In this document: positions 17,264 to 25,538 of the stretch, one piece after another
Numbering within the stretch: the stretch's first letter is position 1
Layout: each line of letters opens with the position of its first letter
Assembly: GCA_003223645.1 (NCBI GenBank)
Contig: QHVT01000006.1
Span: 124,001-188,000 of the forward strand
Origin: Acidobacteriota bacterium
Lineage (GTDB): Bacteria; Acidobacteriota; Thermoanaerobaculia; Gp7-AA8
Direction: 5' to 3'
Length of the DNA stretch: 64,000 bases
Notes under the pieces: generated by a model
Told to the model about the DNA's origin: nothing
Database searches by the model: none
Seen by the model: the letters and a program-made list of their open reading frames with translations, nothing else
Position numbers and translations under genes: made by a program

Positions 17264-17943
17264 CACAACCCCAGCTCCGCCATCACCTTCTTCATGTCCG
17301 CCCACACTTCTTTTTTCGCGGCGGGATTGCGAAGGAGATACGCGGGGTGATACGTCGGCATCACCTTCACGCCGTTGTACTCGAGCCACTGCCCGCGCAC
17401 GGCGGTGATGCCGTACGCCTTTTCGGTGAGGCTCTGCAGCGCGAAACGGCCGAGGGTGACGATCACTTTCGGCTGGATCAACTCGACTTGCCGGCGAATG
17501 AACGGACGACACGCGTCGAGCTCGTCGGGCTCGGGATTGCGATTCTCCGGCGGACGGCACTTGATCACGTTCGCGATGTAGACGTCGTCGCGCGTCAGCT
17601 TCATCGCCTTGACGATGTCGGTGAGCAACTGCCCCGCGCGACCGACGAACGGCTCGCCTTGAATGTCTTCATCGCGACCGGGAGCCTCGCCGATGAACAT
17701 CAAGTCTGCATTCGGATTGCCGACGCCGAAGACGACGTTCGTGCGCGTGCCGGCGAGGCGGCATTTCGTGCAGTCGTGCGCGAGCGTGCGCAGTTCGTCG
17801 AACGTTTGCTCGGTCGCGCGGTCGCTCGGTTGTGCGGCGTCCGCGGCTGCGAAACCGCGCGACTGCGCAACCGGGGAACCCTGCAGATCCAGATGCGTGT
17901 ACCCAAACTCCCTCAACAACGCGAGCTCGCCGCGGACGTCCAT
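17263..17943 (-). CDS. Type-4 (Fe-S) uracil-DNA glycosylase with a repeat-derived insert
   Basis: The 226-residue protein has the family-4 uracil-DNA glycosylase pattern. A CTKCRL cysteine pair starts near residue 58, followed by GEAPGRDED, IKCRPPENRNP and the HPAYLL motif near the C-terminus. The four cysteines hold a 4Fe-4S cluster. The enzyme removes uracil from DNA. Residues about 23-46 (between LDLQG and TFDEL) are encoded by a palindromic family F element inserted in frame, in a part that is normally a short variable linker. Start ATG 17943. Confidence 0.9.
   Translation of the reverse strand: MDVRGELALLREFGYTHLDLQGSPVAQSRGFAAADAAQPSDRATEQTFDELRTLAHDCTKCRLAGTRTNVVFGVGNPNADLMFIGEAPGRDEDIQGEPFVGRAGQLLTDIVKAMKLTRDDVYIANVIKCRPPENRNPEPDELDACRPFIRRQVELIQPKVIVTLGRFALQSLTEKAYGITAVRGQWLEYNGVKVMPTYHPAYLLRNPAAKKEVWADMKKVMAELGL
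17809..17875. repeat. Family F palindrome inside the uracil-DNA glycosylase gene
   Basis: A shortened inverted repeat with the same words as 17179-17263 (GGTCGCGCGGTCGCTCGGTTG against CGAAACCGCGCGACTGCG) is embedded in the coding sequence without breaking the frame. It encodes about 24 alanine-, serine- and arginine-rich residues. Confidence 0.7.
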
Positions 17944-17959
17944 GCGCGTGATTATCCTC

Positions 17960-17965
17960 TATACT
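17960..17965 (+). promoter_or_regulatory. Putative -10 element of the 18005 gene
   Basis: TATACT lies 39 bp upstream of the start codon of the small secreted protein gene and just upstream of the divergent glycosylase gene. No convincing -35 hexamer is visible at the right distance. Confidence 0.35.
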
Positions 17966-18004
17966 CGAACGGGTCCAGGGGTTCAGCAGAGAAAGGAAGT
18001 ACCT

Positions 18005-18364
18005 ATGAAACGACTGCCGCTTTTTGCGCTCGCGCTCCTCGTGTCTCTTCCGCTCGTCGCAGCTCCAAAGTCGTCCGTGAAGATCATCAACGGAAGCAAG
18101 TGGGACATCCATCATCTCTTCGTCTCGGCGGCTTCCGAGAATCACTGGGGAAAGGATCAGCTGGGCGACAACATCATTCAGGCGGGAGAGTCGTTCACGC
18201 TGAACAACATCCCGTGCGACGACTACGACGTCAAAGTCGTCGATGAAGACGGCGACGAGTGCGTCGTCGAGAACGTGCACCTCTGCTCGGACCACTACTG
18301 GAAGCTGACGGACGACGAGCTGCTGAACTGCGAAGGCTACGGCGACGACGACAACAACAACTGA
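18005..18364 (+). CDS. Small secreted acidic protein, unknown function
   Basis: A 119-residue protein starting at ATG 18005, preceded by a good ribosome-binding site (AAAGGAAG, 5-bp spacing). A signal peptide spans residues 1-20 (LPLVAAP). The mature part holds four cysteines, which could form two disulfides, and ends in a very acidic, asparagine-rich tail (GYGDDDNNN). It is transcribed divergently from the glycosylase. I do not recognise the family. Confidence 0.7.
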   Translation: MKRLPLFALALLVSLPLVAAPKSSVKIINGSKWDIHHLFVSAASENHWGKDQLGDNIIQAGESFTLNNIPCDDYDVKVVDEDGDECVVENVHLCSDHYWKLTDDELLNCEGYGDDDNNN

Positions 18365-18440
18365 GCCGGCACGGCCGGCAGCGCTGGTTGGCCCAGCCTT
18401 CTTGTGAGGTAGTCGCAGCTCGGCGCGCGTCCCGCGAAAG

Positions 18441-19634
18441 CTAAATCGGCGTGAGCTGACGCACCACGAGATCCAGGACGCGGTTGGCGATGACGCTCTT
18501 CGGTGCTTTCGCCAGCCGCGTCACCGTTCCGTCGCGCGCGATCACGAGCACTTCGTTCTGATCGGAGTCGAAGCCGATCGACTCATTCGCGACGTCGTTC
18601 GCGACGATGAGGTCCGCGCCCTTCCGCTGCATTTTGTCGCGAGCATTCGCTTCGACGTCGTTCGTCTCCGCCGCGAAGGCGACGATGAACGGACGCGGCG
18701 AGAGTTTCGCGACGTCGGCGAGGATGTCGGGCGTCCTGCGCAGCTTGATCGTCAGCTCGTCGACGCCTTCGCGTTTCTTGATCTTGCGATCGGCGACTTC
18801 CGCCGGCGCGAAGTCGGCAACCGCCGCGGCCTTGATCACGATTTGATGTTGCGCCGCTGCGGCCATCACCGCTGCATGCATTTCATCGGCGGTGCGCACG
18901 CGCGTGATCGCGACACCCGGCGGCTCCTGACGCGCAGTCGGTCCCGAGATCAGCGTCACCGTCGCGCCGCGACGTCGTGCCGCGTCCGCGATCGCGTATC
19001 CCATTTTTCCTGACGAGCGATTCGAAAGGTAACGCACCGGATCGAGCGGCTCGCGCGTCGGTCCCGCGGTGACGAGCACGCTCTTGCCGCTGAGGTCGCG
19101 CTGCGCGAAATGCGACTTCACGATCTCGACGAGCTCGGGTACGTCGGGCATGCGTCCCGATCCTTCGTCGCCGCACGCGAGGAGTCCGCTGTCGGGATCG
19201 AGCACTTCCACTCCGCGCGCGCGCAGCGTGGCCATGCTCTGCTGCACGGTCGGGTGCTGCAGCATGAACGTGTTCATCGCCGGCGCGACGATCATCGCCG
19301 CGCGATGCGCGAGCGCGTACGTCGTCAGCGCGTCGTCGGCGATACCGATGGCGAGCTTCGCGAGAATGTTCGCCGTTGCGGGCGCGATGAGCAGCAGCTC
19401 CGCCCAGCGCGCGAGCTCGATGTGATCGACGCCGCCGGTGGACGCGTCGCCCCACTGATCGATGATCACGCCGTGGTTCGAAACCGCCGCAAGCGAAAGC
19501 GGCGAGACGAATCTCGCCGCGTTGGGTGTGAGCACGACGCGAACATCGGCGCCGGCGTCCTGCAATCGACGGACGAGCTCCGGCGCTTTGTACGCCGCGA
19601 TCCCGCCGGAAACGCCGAGTACGATGTTCATCAC
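18441..19634 (-). CDS. coaBC: Bifunctional phosphopantothenoylcysteine decarboxylase/synthase
   Basis: The 397-residue protein contains CoaC (N-terminal flavoprotein, GVSGGIAAYKAPELVR, the PAMNTFML motif and ACGDEGSGRM) and CoaB (AGPTREPLDPVRYLSN and SSGKMGYAIA). It makes phosphopantetheine from phosphopantothenate for coenzyme A. It follows rpoZ and gmk, the usual gmk-rpoZ-coaBC order that precedes priA in many bacteria. Here priA is about 1.3 kb away, with the glycosylase in between. Confidence 0.96.
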   Translation of the reverse strand: MMNIVLGVSGGIAAYKAPELVRRLQDAGADVRVVLTPNAARFVSPLSLAAVSNHGVIIDQWGDASTGGVDHIELARWAELLLIAPATANILAKLAIGIADDALTTYALAHRAAMIVAPAMNTFMLQHPTVQQSMATLRARGVEVLDPDSGLLACGDEGSGRMPDVPELVEIVKSHFAQRDLSGKSVLVTAGPTREPLDPVRYLSNRSSGKMGYAIADAARRRGATVTLISGPTARQEPPGVAITRVRTADEMHAAVMAAAAQHQIVIKAAAVADFAPAEVADRKIKKREGVDELTIKLRRTPDILADVAKLSPRPFIVAFAAETNDVEANARDKMQRKGADLIVANDVANESIGFDSDQNEVLVIARDGTVTRLAKAPKSVIANRVLDLVVRQLTPI

Positions 19635-19643
19635 GTCTCTCTA

Positions 19644-19714
19644 GTGGAGCGGCGGCCGCCCTCGGCCGCCGGATTTTCGCGAGGGGTCGGCGGCCGAGGC
19701 GGCCGCCGCTTCAC
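19644..19714. repeat. GTGGAGCGGCGGCC palindromic element, family P copy 2
   Basis: A near-identical copy of the 13241 element (GTGGAGCGGCGGCCGCC, centre GGATTTTCGCGAGGGG) fills the gap between rpoZ and coaBC. Confidence 0.85.
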
Positions 19715-19716
19715 AG

Positions 19717-19929
19717 CTATTCGTTATCCAGCGACGTCGTCTCTTCCACCGGCGCGGAGAGCTGCCACTTGATCACGTTCTTCTCGACTTCTTCCATCGC
19801 CACGCGCGTCGGCTTGGCGTGGCGGCTCCTGATGCGCGCCTGCGCTCCCTGAATCAGCTGTTCCGCGCGCTTCGACACCAGCAGCACGTAGCGGAACTTG
19901 CTGTCAATTCCTTCGGGCATTCCTTCCAT
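19717..19929 (-). CDS. rpoZ: RNA polymerase omega subunit
   Basis: A 70-residue protein with the omega pattern: SKFRYVLLVSKRAEQLI, then RSRHAKPTRVAMEEV. Omega helps assemble the beta-prime subunit and can mediate ppGpp binding. The start overlaps the end of gmk by 26 bp; the in-frame ATG at 19920 would reduce the overlap. Neighbours gmk and coaBC support the call. Confidence 0.93.
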   Translation of the reverse strand: MEGMPEGIDSKFRYVLLVSKRAEQLIQGAQARIRSRHAKPTRVAMEEVEKNVIKWQLSAPVEETTSLDNE

Positions 19930-20590
19930 TGCGGTCCTCTTCTTTCAATCGCTCGGCCATTTCGTGAATGGCTTCGAGCGCGGTTTTGGTCTGCAACTTT
20001 TTCGCGATGATCGCCGCCTTCAAACACTCCGTGGCGACGTCGAGATTGTCGTTGATGATGATGTAGTCGTAGAAGTCCTTGCCTTCGTCGATCTCGTCGA
20101 TCGCTTTGCGCAGCCGCAGCTGGATCTCCTCTTCGCTGTTGAGGCCGCGCTGCCGCAGCCGCTGTTCGAGAATCTCCAGCGACGGCGGAAAGATGAAGAT
20201 GTTCAACGATCGCGGCTCTAAATCAGGATCGTTCGCGATCTGCTTCGCACCCTGATAGTCGATATCGAGGATGACATCCTGACCGTCCTGGAGCCGTCCC
20301 AGCACCTCGGTTCGCGAAGTACCGTATTCGTGCGCGTGAACGTGGGCATGTTCCAGAAATTCCCCGCCCTGCACCATCGCCTCGAAGGCTTCGTTCGAGA
20401 CGAAGTAGTAACTCTTCCCCTCGGCCTCGCCGATGCGAATCTTTCGCGTGGTGTGCGAAACGGAAAAATAAAGCTCAATGCCGATCGGCAGGAGCGCCTC
20501 GCGCGCATGATTGATGAGCGTCGTCTTGCCCGCGCCCGAGGGACCAGAGACGATGAATAACGTCCCGTCGGGATGAAAATTACTCGACAT
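19904..20590 (-). CDS. gmk: Guanylate kinase
   Basis: A 228-residue P-loop kinase with SGPSGAGKTTL at residues 15-25. The GMP-binding region is present (SHTTRKIRIGEAEGKSYYFV and FLEHAHVHAHEYGT), as is FPPSLEILEQRL in the lid/core. It converts GMP to GDP. It overlaps the end of yicC by 11 bp and the start of rpoZ. Length is normal. Confidence 0.95.
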   Translation of the reverse strand: MSSNFHPDGTLFIVSGPSGAGKTTLINHAREALLPIGIELYFSVSHTTRKIRIGEAEGKSYYFVSNEAFEAMVQGGEFLEHAHVHAHEYGTSRTEVLGRLQDGQDVILDIDYQGAKQIANDPDLEPRSLNIFIFPPSLEILEQRLRQRGLNSEEEIQLRLRKAIDEIDEGKDFYDYIIINDNLDVATECLKAAIIAKKLQTKTALEAIHEMAERLKEEDRNGRNARRN

Positions 20591-21470
20591 TCTGGACCTG
20601 TTCGCGGATGCGCTCGACCTCGGTTTTCAATTCTACAACCACGGTCCGGATGGCCGCCGAGCGCGACTTCGAGCCCATCGTGTTGATCTCGCGCAGCATT
20701 TCCTGCGAGAGAAAATCGAGCTTCTTCCCCGCCGCTTCTTTTCCGCCGATCGCCTTCTCGATCTGATCGAGGTGATGCGCGAGCCGCGTCAGCTCCTCGG
20801 CGATGTCGCCCTTCTCGACCATGATCACGACTTCCTGCGCGATGCGGTCCTGCGCGACGTCGACGCCGGCCGCGGACGCGAGCTCCTGCACGCGCTGTTG
20901 ATACGTCGCGAGCACTTCCGCGCGGACTTCGTCGCGATGCGCGGCGATCTCTTCGCGCAGCTTGCGAATCGACGCGGCCCGGGCGGCGATGTCGTTCCGC
21001 AGCGAGACGCCTTCGCGCTCGCGCATCGTCGTCATCTGCGTGAATGCTTCGCGCACGAGCGCGGTCAGCGCGTCGCGTTCTTCATCGATGATCTCCGCGT
21101 CGATCGCTTCGACTTGCAGGAAATCAGGGACGCGCATCAGGTCGCTGCCGGTGAGCGACGCGCCGAGGCCGAGCTCTTCGGCGATCGAGCGGAGCTGCGG
21201 GATCACGGTGTTGGCGATCTGCGTGTTGATGCGAACGTTGTACTCGGGCTGTTGCGTGCGTTGGATGCGGATGGAGAGATCGAGCTTGCCGCGCGAGAAA
21301 AACTCGGACGCGAGCGCGCGCAGCGGCGCCTCCATGTCCCACATGTACTCGGGCAGCCGCACGCTCGCTTCGAGGAAGCGATGGTTGACACTCTTCGCGG
21401 TGACGGTCGCGAAGTAGCGCGGCGAGAGCGCGCCGGACGCGCGGCCGAAACCGGTCATTGACTGAATCAT
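20580..21470 (-). CDS. yicC: YicC-family endoribonuclease-like protein
   Basis: I place the start at ATG 21470, giving 296 residues beginning MIQSMTGFGRA, the hallmark N-terminus of YicC. The C-terminal DUF1732 helix region ends with FLSQEMLREINTMGSKS. YicC has been described as an endoribonuclease, and its role in most phyla is unclear. Gene order yicC-gmk-rpoZ is conserved. The start overlaps the acyltransferase stop by 4 bp (ATGA). Confidence 0.94.
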   Translation of the reverse strand: MIQSMTGFGRASGALSPRYFATVTAKSVNHRFLEASVRLPEYMWDMEAPLRALASEFFSRGKLDLSIRIQRTQQPEYNVRINTQIANTVIPQLRSIAEELGLGASLTGSDLMRVPDFLQVEAIDAEIIDEERDALTALVREAFTQMTTMREREGVSLRNDIAARAASIRKLREEIAAHRDEVRAEVLATYQQRVQELASAAGVDVAQDRIAQEVVIMVEKGDIAEELTRLAHHLDQIEKAIGGKEAAGKKLDFLSQEMLREINTMGSKSRSAAIRTVVVELKTEVERIREQVQNVE

Positions 21471-22084
21471 TCGTTCACCATCTTCTCCGCTTCGTCCACC
21501 AGCGTGTTCAACGCGTCTTCGAGACGCTTCCGCCATTCTTCCACGTCTCCGTCGCGCGGAACCGTGATCGGCGCACCATACACGTACGTCAGCTTCGAGA
21601 ACGGCAGTGGAATCAGCGTCCCGTCCCACGATCGCAGACGCTTCTTCCGCTTCCCATCGAGGGCCATCGGCACGATCGGCAGACCGGTCATTTTCGCGGC
21701 GTAGATCACGCCGTCCTTTGCGATGAGCGGCGGGCCCTTCGGGCCGTCGGGCGTGAATGTGAAGTTCGTTCCACGGCTGGCTTCGCGGATGACCGCCCTG
21801 ATCGCGCTGCTTCCGCCGCGCGTCGACGATCCGCGCACCGAAGTCGCGCCGAACCAGCGAACGCAGCGCGCGATCAGCTCGCCGTCCTTCGACCTCGAGA
21901 GCAACACCGTCATCGGGTTCCGCCAGTACGAGAAAAACGCGGAAATGATGTGCATGTGCCAGAACGCGAGGATGTACTGCTTCGTGTCGAGGATGTGTTC
22001 GGGGTTCACGTGGCGCTTGCGAACCGTTACGTGAAGAGCCTTGATGAACATCGCGCCTAAGAATGCGATCAGGCCTTCCTTCAT
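21467..22084 (-). CDS. DUF374-type lysophospholipid acyltransferase-like protein
   Basis: A 205-residue protein of the DUF374 family. It has the HMHIISAFFSYWRN region with a histidine in place of the usual H-x4-D context, SRSKDGELIARCVRWFG, and TPDGPKGPP, all typical of this family. It probably acylates a lipid A or phospholipid intermediate at the inner membrane. It is coupled by 4-bp overlaps to the MsbA-like gene upstream and yicC downstream, and lies near lpxB, which supports a lipid A role. Confidence 0.85.
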   Translation of the reverse strand: MKEGLIAFLGAMFIKALHVTVRKRHVNPEHILDTKQYILAFWHMHIISAFFSYWRNPMTVLLSRSKDGELIARCVRWFGATSVRGSSTRGGSSAIRAVIREASRGTNFTFTPDGPKGPPLIAKDGVIYAAKMTGLPIVPMALDGKRKKRLRSWDGTLIPLPFSKLTYVYGAPITVPRDGDVEEWRKRLEDALNTLVDEAEKMVNE

Positions 22085-24009
22085 ACGGCGGCCCCCGCGG
22101 GCCGCTCATCATCGACGAACTGAAGGTCGTACAGTTTCCGATAGACACCGCGCCGCGCCAGCAGCTCTTCGTGTTTTCCCGACTCGACGATCTCGCCGCG
22201 ATCGAGGACGACGATCTTGTGCGCGCTGCGGATCGTCGAGAGACGATGTGCGATGACGAGCGTCGTGCGGCCGCGCATCAGGTTGTTGAGCGCCTGCTGC
22301 ACGAGCCGCTCGGACTCCGTGTCGAGTGCGGACGTCGCCTCGTCGAGGATCAGGATCGGCGGATCCTTGAACAACGCGCGCGCGATCGCGAGGCGCTGGC
22401 GCTGGCCGCCGGAGAGCAGCACGCCGCTCTCGCCGATCACGCTGTCGTAGCCGCGCGGCAGATTCGTGATGAAGTCGTGGGCGTTCGCGGCTTTCGCGGC
22501 GTCGATGACCTGCTGCTCGTCGACGTCGGAGCGGCCATAGGCGATGTTGTTGCGGACGGTGTCGTTGAAGAGGATCACTTCCTGCGTCACGAATCCCATC
22601 AAACTGCGGACGGACTTCAACGTCGCGTCGCGGAGATCGACGTTGTCGATCGTGACGCGGCCTTCGTTCACGTCGTAGAAGCGCGGCAGCAAATTGACGA
22701 GCGTCGATTTGCCAGCGCCGCTGCCGCCGACGATCGCGACGATCTCGCCGGGCGCGACATCGAGCTTCACATGGTGGAGGACCGGCAATCTTGCCTGTCC
22801 CGAGGAAGATGAGACAGGCAGGATTGCCTGTGCTCCACTGTCGTACCTGAACGTCACGTCGTCGTAGCGAATCCCGCTGCCGACCGACGTCAGCGCGACG
22901 GCGTCCGGCTTCTCCTGCACTTCATTCGGGACGTCGAGCATCGAGAACACGCGCTCGGCCGCCGACAGCGCGGTGTTCAGCGACAAGTTCACTTTGTTCA
23001 GCTTCTTGATCGGCGCGTACATCAGCGCGAGCGCGGTGAGGAAGCTCGCGAACTCGCCGCCGGTCAAGCGTCCCGCGGCGATGCGCGACTGCGCGTAGAC
23101 GAACAGCGCGACCATGCACACGCCGGCGAGCAATTCCATCACCGGCGACGTCAGCGCCTGCACGCGTTGCGCGCGCAGGTTCCAGCGCAGATGTTTGCGC
23201 GATGCCTCGTGAAAGCGCCCGATCTCGAACGGCTCCATCGTGAACGCCTTCACGATGCGCACGCCGCGGATCGTTTCCTCGAGCAGCGTCGCGATCTCGG
23301 CCATCCGTTCCTGCGACTTGTGCGTCGTCTTGCGCAAACGCTTTCCGAACTGCACGACCGGCGCGATGATGAGCGGCGCGCCGACGAAGCTGACCAGCGC
23401 GAGCACCGGGTTCTTGATGAAGACGTAGATGATCAGGCTGAGGAGCGTGATCGATTCCTGAAGGAGATCGCCCATGCGCGTCGATACCGCGGCCTGGATC
23501 GCGTCGGCGTCCGACACCACGCGGCTCACCATTTCGCCGGTCGAGCGCTCGGAAAAAAAGCGATGGCTCTGATGGATGATGCGCTCGTACAACTGATTGC
23601 GCAGATCGCGCACCGTCGAGAGTCCGACTTTCTGAAACGAGTACTCCGACAGAAATGACGTGAACGCGCGGACGACGAAGACGAGCAGCAGGATGGTCAG
23701 GACGCGCCGCCACTTCTTCGCGGGATTGCCGCTCCACCACGCAGTAAAATTTTTCTTCGCGCGAAGGACCGGCTCAGGAATCGGAAGTGGTGCGCGCCTC
23801 AGGCGCGCCTCTGCGTCTCCCGAAGGCGCGCCGGAGGCGCGCACCACTCGATGCACGCCCGGCGGCGTGAGCACGTCGTCGACGATCGGCTGCACGAGCG
23901 CCGCGAGCACGGTCTGCGTCAGCGCGAAGATGATCATCGAGCCGAAGGCGAGAAACGCCCACGCTTTGTATTGGTTCAGATAGCGGTAGAGCCGCCGCAG
24001 GACCTTCAT
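22081..24009 (-). CDS. MsbA-like lipid flippase ABC transporter with two repeat-derived inserts
   Basis: A 642-residue half-transporter with an N-terminal six-helix ABC transmembrane domain and a C-terminal ATPase: Walker A GGSGAGKST, signature LSGGQRQRLAIARALF, Walker B ILILDEATSALD. Neighbours (DUF374 acyltransferase, lpxB) point to lipid A-core flipping. Two segments look foreign. Residues about 55-75 (first periplasmic loop) and about 391-409 (start of the ATPase domain, between FRYD and VLHHVKL) are encoded by palindromic repeats that keep the frame. The family is normally about 580-600 residues. Confidence 0.92.
   Translation of the reverse strand: MKVLRRLYRYLNQYKAWAFLAFGSMIIFALTQTVLAALVQPIVDDVLTPPGVHRVVRASGAPSGDAEARLRRAPLPIPEPVLRAKKNFTAWWSGNPAKKWRRVLTILLLVFVVRAFTSFLSEYSFQKVGLSTVRDLRNQLYERIIHQSHRFFSERSTGEMVSRVVSDADAIQAAVSTRMGDLLQESITLLSLIIYVFIKNPVLALVSFVGAPLIIAPVVQFGKRLRKTTHKSQERMAEIATLLEETIRGVRIVKAFTMEPFEIGRFHEASRKHLRWNLRAQRVQALTSPVMELLAGVCMVALFVYAQSRIAAGRLTGGEFASFLTALALMYAPIKKLNKVNLSLNTALSAAERVFSMLDVPNEVQEKPDAVALTSVGSGIRYDDVTFRYDSGAQAILPVSSSSGQARLPVLHHVKLDVAPGEIVAIVGGSGAGKSTLVNLLPRFYDVNEGRVTIDNVDLRDATLKSVRSLMGFVTQEVILFNDTVRNNIAYGRSDVDEQQVIDAAKAANAHDFITNLPRGYDSVIGESGVLLSGGQRQRLAIARALFKDPPILILDEATSALDTESERLVQQALNNLMRGRTTLVIAHRLSTIRSAHKIVVLDRGEIVESGKHEELLARRGVYRKLYDLQFVDDERPAGAAV
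22776..22836. repeat. Palindrome family M inside the MsbA-like gene
   Basis: An inverted repeat of CGGCAATCTTGCCTGTC against GACAGGCAGGATTGCCTG encodes the stretch around SGAQAILPVSSSSGQARLPV without a frame break. It lies at a surface-exposed junction at the start of the ATPase domain. Confidence 0.75.
23787..23847. repeat. Palindrome family L copy 1 inside the MsbA-like gene
   Basis: The inverted repeat GTGGTGCGCGCCTCAGGCGC against GCGCCGGAGGCGCGCACCAC encodes the periplasmic-loop stretch VVRASGAPSGDAEARLRRAP. A second copy lies in the pseudouridine synthase gene (30596-30652), and both are read in the same phase (VVRA-GA). Confidence 0.75.
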
Positions 24010-24027
24010 CGTTCGACCGTTCGCGCG

Positions 24028-24120
24028 TCATCCTGAGCGCAGCGAAGGATCCCCCGCCGACCGAGCGAGCAGCGCCCGGACGCCGGGGATCCTTCGCCGT
24101 CTACGCGGCTCAGGATGACA
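24028..24120. repeat. TCATCCTGAGC...GCTCAGGATGACA element, family I copy 1
   Basis: A 93-bp inverted repeat (TCATCCTGAGCGCAGCGAAGG and GGGGATCCTTCGCC arms) between lpxB and the MsbA-like gene. Copy 2 is at 48896-48995. From memory, elements starting TCATCCTGAG and reading GCGAAGGATC occur in several phyla as REP-like sequences. Confidence 0.8.
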
Positions 24121-24130
24121 CTGTGGCAAT

Positions 24131-25231
24131 TCATCCCGCCACCATCTTATGAATTTCCTCGGCGACTCGCCTGCTCGCTCCCGGCTCGCCGAGTTTCTCG
24201 CGCACTTTCGCGAGCTCCGCGCGAATGCGCTCGTAGTTTTCCGGCGCCACGATTCTCCGCACCTCGGACGCGATGCGCTCGCCGTTCACTTCGCTCTGCA
24301 TCAGTTCCGGTACGACTTCTTTTTCGGCGACGATGTTGACGAGGCTGAAGTTCGGTAGCTTCACCACAGCTTTGCCGAGGAGATATGTGGCGCGGCTGAG
24401 GCGATACATCACGACAACGGGCGTGCCGAGGACCGCCGACTCGAGCGTGGCGGTGCCGGAGGCGGAGAGCGCGACGTCGGCGGCGGCAACGCCTTCGCCC
24501 CGATCGTGCGGAAGGATCGGCACGTCGATGTCCTTCGTCTTCACGATCGCGAGCAGCTCGTCGTAATCGATCGTCGGCGCTTGGATGATGTACGCGTTCA
24601 CTTTGCGCTCGCGCCGCAGAATCGCCACCGCATCGAGCATCGCGGGAAGCAGTCCGTTGATCTCCTGCCGCCGCGATCCAGGCAACAACGCGAGGCGCAG
24701 CTCATCGCCGCGCGACGGACGCTTCACGTGCGCGAGCTGTTCGATGAGCGGATGTCCGACGTACGTCACCGGCACTTCGTGCTCGCGATAGAACTGTTCC
24801 TCGAACGGAAAGAGGACGATCATGCGGTCGACGTACTTTGCGATGTGCCGCACGCGTCCCTTCCGCCACGCCCACACCTGCGGAGAGATGTAGTAGACGA
24901 CACGCAGGCCGAGCTCTTTCGCACGTTTCGCGACGCGGAGATTGAACCCCGGGTAGTCGACGAGCAGCACCGCGTCCGGCTTCTCGATCTCGAGGCGCTC
25001 GATCAGCTCGCGAAAAATGCGGCGGAACATCGGCAGATGGCGCAGGACGTTGAAAATCCCGATGAATCCGAGCTCGCTGGCGTGATGCATCAGCTGCATC
25101 CCTTCGCGCGCGAGGAGATCGCCGCCAATGCCGAACATCTCCAGCGCCGGACCGAGTTGCTTCAGCTCGCGCACGACCTCGGACGCATGCAGATCGCCGG
25201 ATGCTTCGCCGGCGACAATGGCGAGTTTCAT
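24131..25231 (-). CDS. lpxB: Lipid-A-disaccharide synthase
   Basis: A 366-residue GT-B glycosyltransferase of family 19. Conserved stretches are AGEASGDLHASEVVRELK at the N-terminus, LVDYPGFNLRVA, YYISPQVWAWRKGRV and LLPGSRRQEI. LpxB joins UDP-diacylglucosamine and lipid X to make the lipid A disaccharide, so the organism makes canonical lipid A. It lies upstream of the MsbA-like flippase in the same direction, separated by a family I palindrome. Confidence 0.96.
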   Translation of the reverse strand: MKLAIVAGEASGDLHASEVVRELKQLGPALEMFGIGGDLLAREGMQLMHHASELGFIGIFNVLRHLPMFRRIFRELIERLEIEKPDAVLLVDYPGFNLRVAKRAKELGLRVVYYISPQVWAWRKGRVRHIAKYVDRMIVLFPFEEQFYREHEVPVTYVGHPLIEQLAHVKRPSRGDELRLALLPGSRRQEINGLLPAMLDAVAILRRERKVNAYIIQAPTIDYDELLAIVKTKDIDVPILPHDRGEGVAAADVALSASGTATLESAVLGTPVVVMYRLSRATYLLGKAVVKLPNFSLVNIVAEKEVVPELMQSEVNGERIASEVRRIVAPENYERIRAELAKVREKLGEPGASRRVAEEIHKMVAG

Positions 25232-25240
25232 CGCATCTCC

Positions 25241-25342
25241 TTGTCATCCCGAGCGGAGCGAGGGACCTGGGCGGGCGGGGCGCCAGGATCATGCCTCCCT
25301 GCCCCGCCCGCCCAGGTCCCTCGCTCACGCTCGGGATGACAA
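25241..25342. repeat. TTGTCATCCCGAGC palindromic element, family J
   Basis: A 102-bp near-perfect inverted repeat (TGTCATCCCGAGCGGAGCGA against TCGCTCACGCTCGGGATGACA) in the gap between the small membrane protein gene and lpxB. It is similar in outer words to family I (GTCATCC-GAGC) but differs in the centre. Confidence 0.8.
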
Positions 25343-25352
25343 GGGGCGAGTT

Positions 25353-25538
25353 TCATTTGTACGGCGCCGGGAACATCAGCCAACCGATGAGGATCCCGCC
25401 GAAGAAGAGCGAGCAGAAGATGATGAGGAAGAGTCGGACGCGCTCGCGTTTTTCGTGGCGCCATAAGAGCGCGAAGAAGAGGCCGGCCAGCACGGCGTAG
25501 AGGAACATCAGCACCATGTGGCTGCGCAGGAGGCTCAC
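25353..25538 (-). CDS. Small two-helix membrane protein
   Basis: A 61-residue protein with two membrane helices (about residues 8-25 and 35-55) joined by a basic loop WRHEKRERVR. It overlaps the upstream gene by 4 bp (ATGA), strong support for real translation. I do not recognise a family. Confidence 0.65.
   Translation of the reverse strand: MSLLRSHMVLMFLYAVLAGLFFALLWRHEKRERVRLFLIIFCSLFFGGILIGWLMFPAPYK

Noticed and set aside
15567-17408. 613-codon open frame antisense to priA
   Set aside because: PriA motifs are certain on the minus strand, and the antisense product has no recognisable features.
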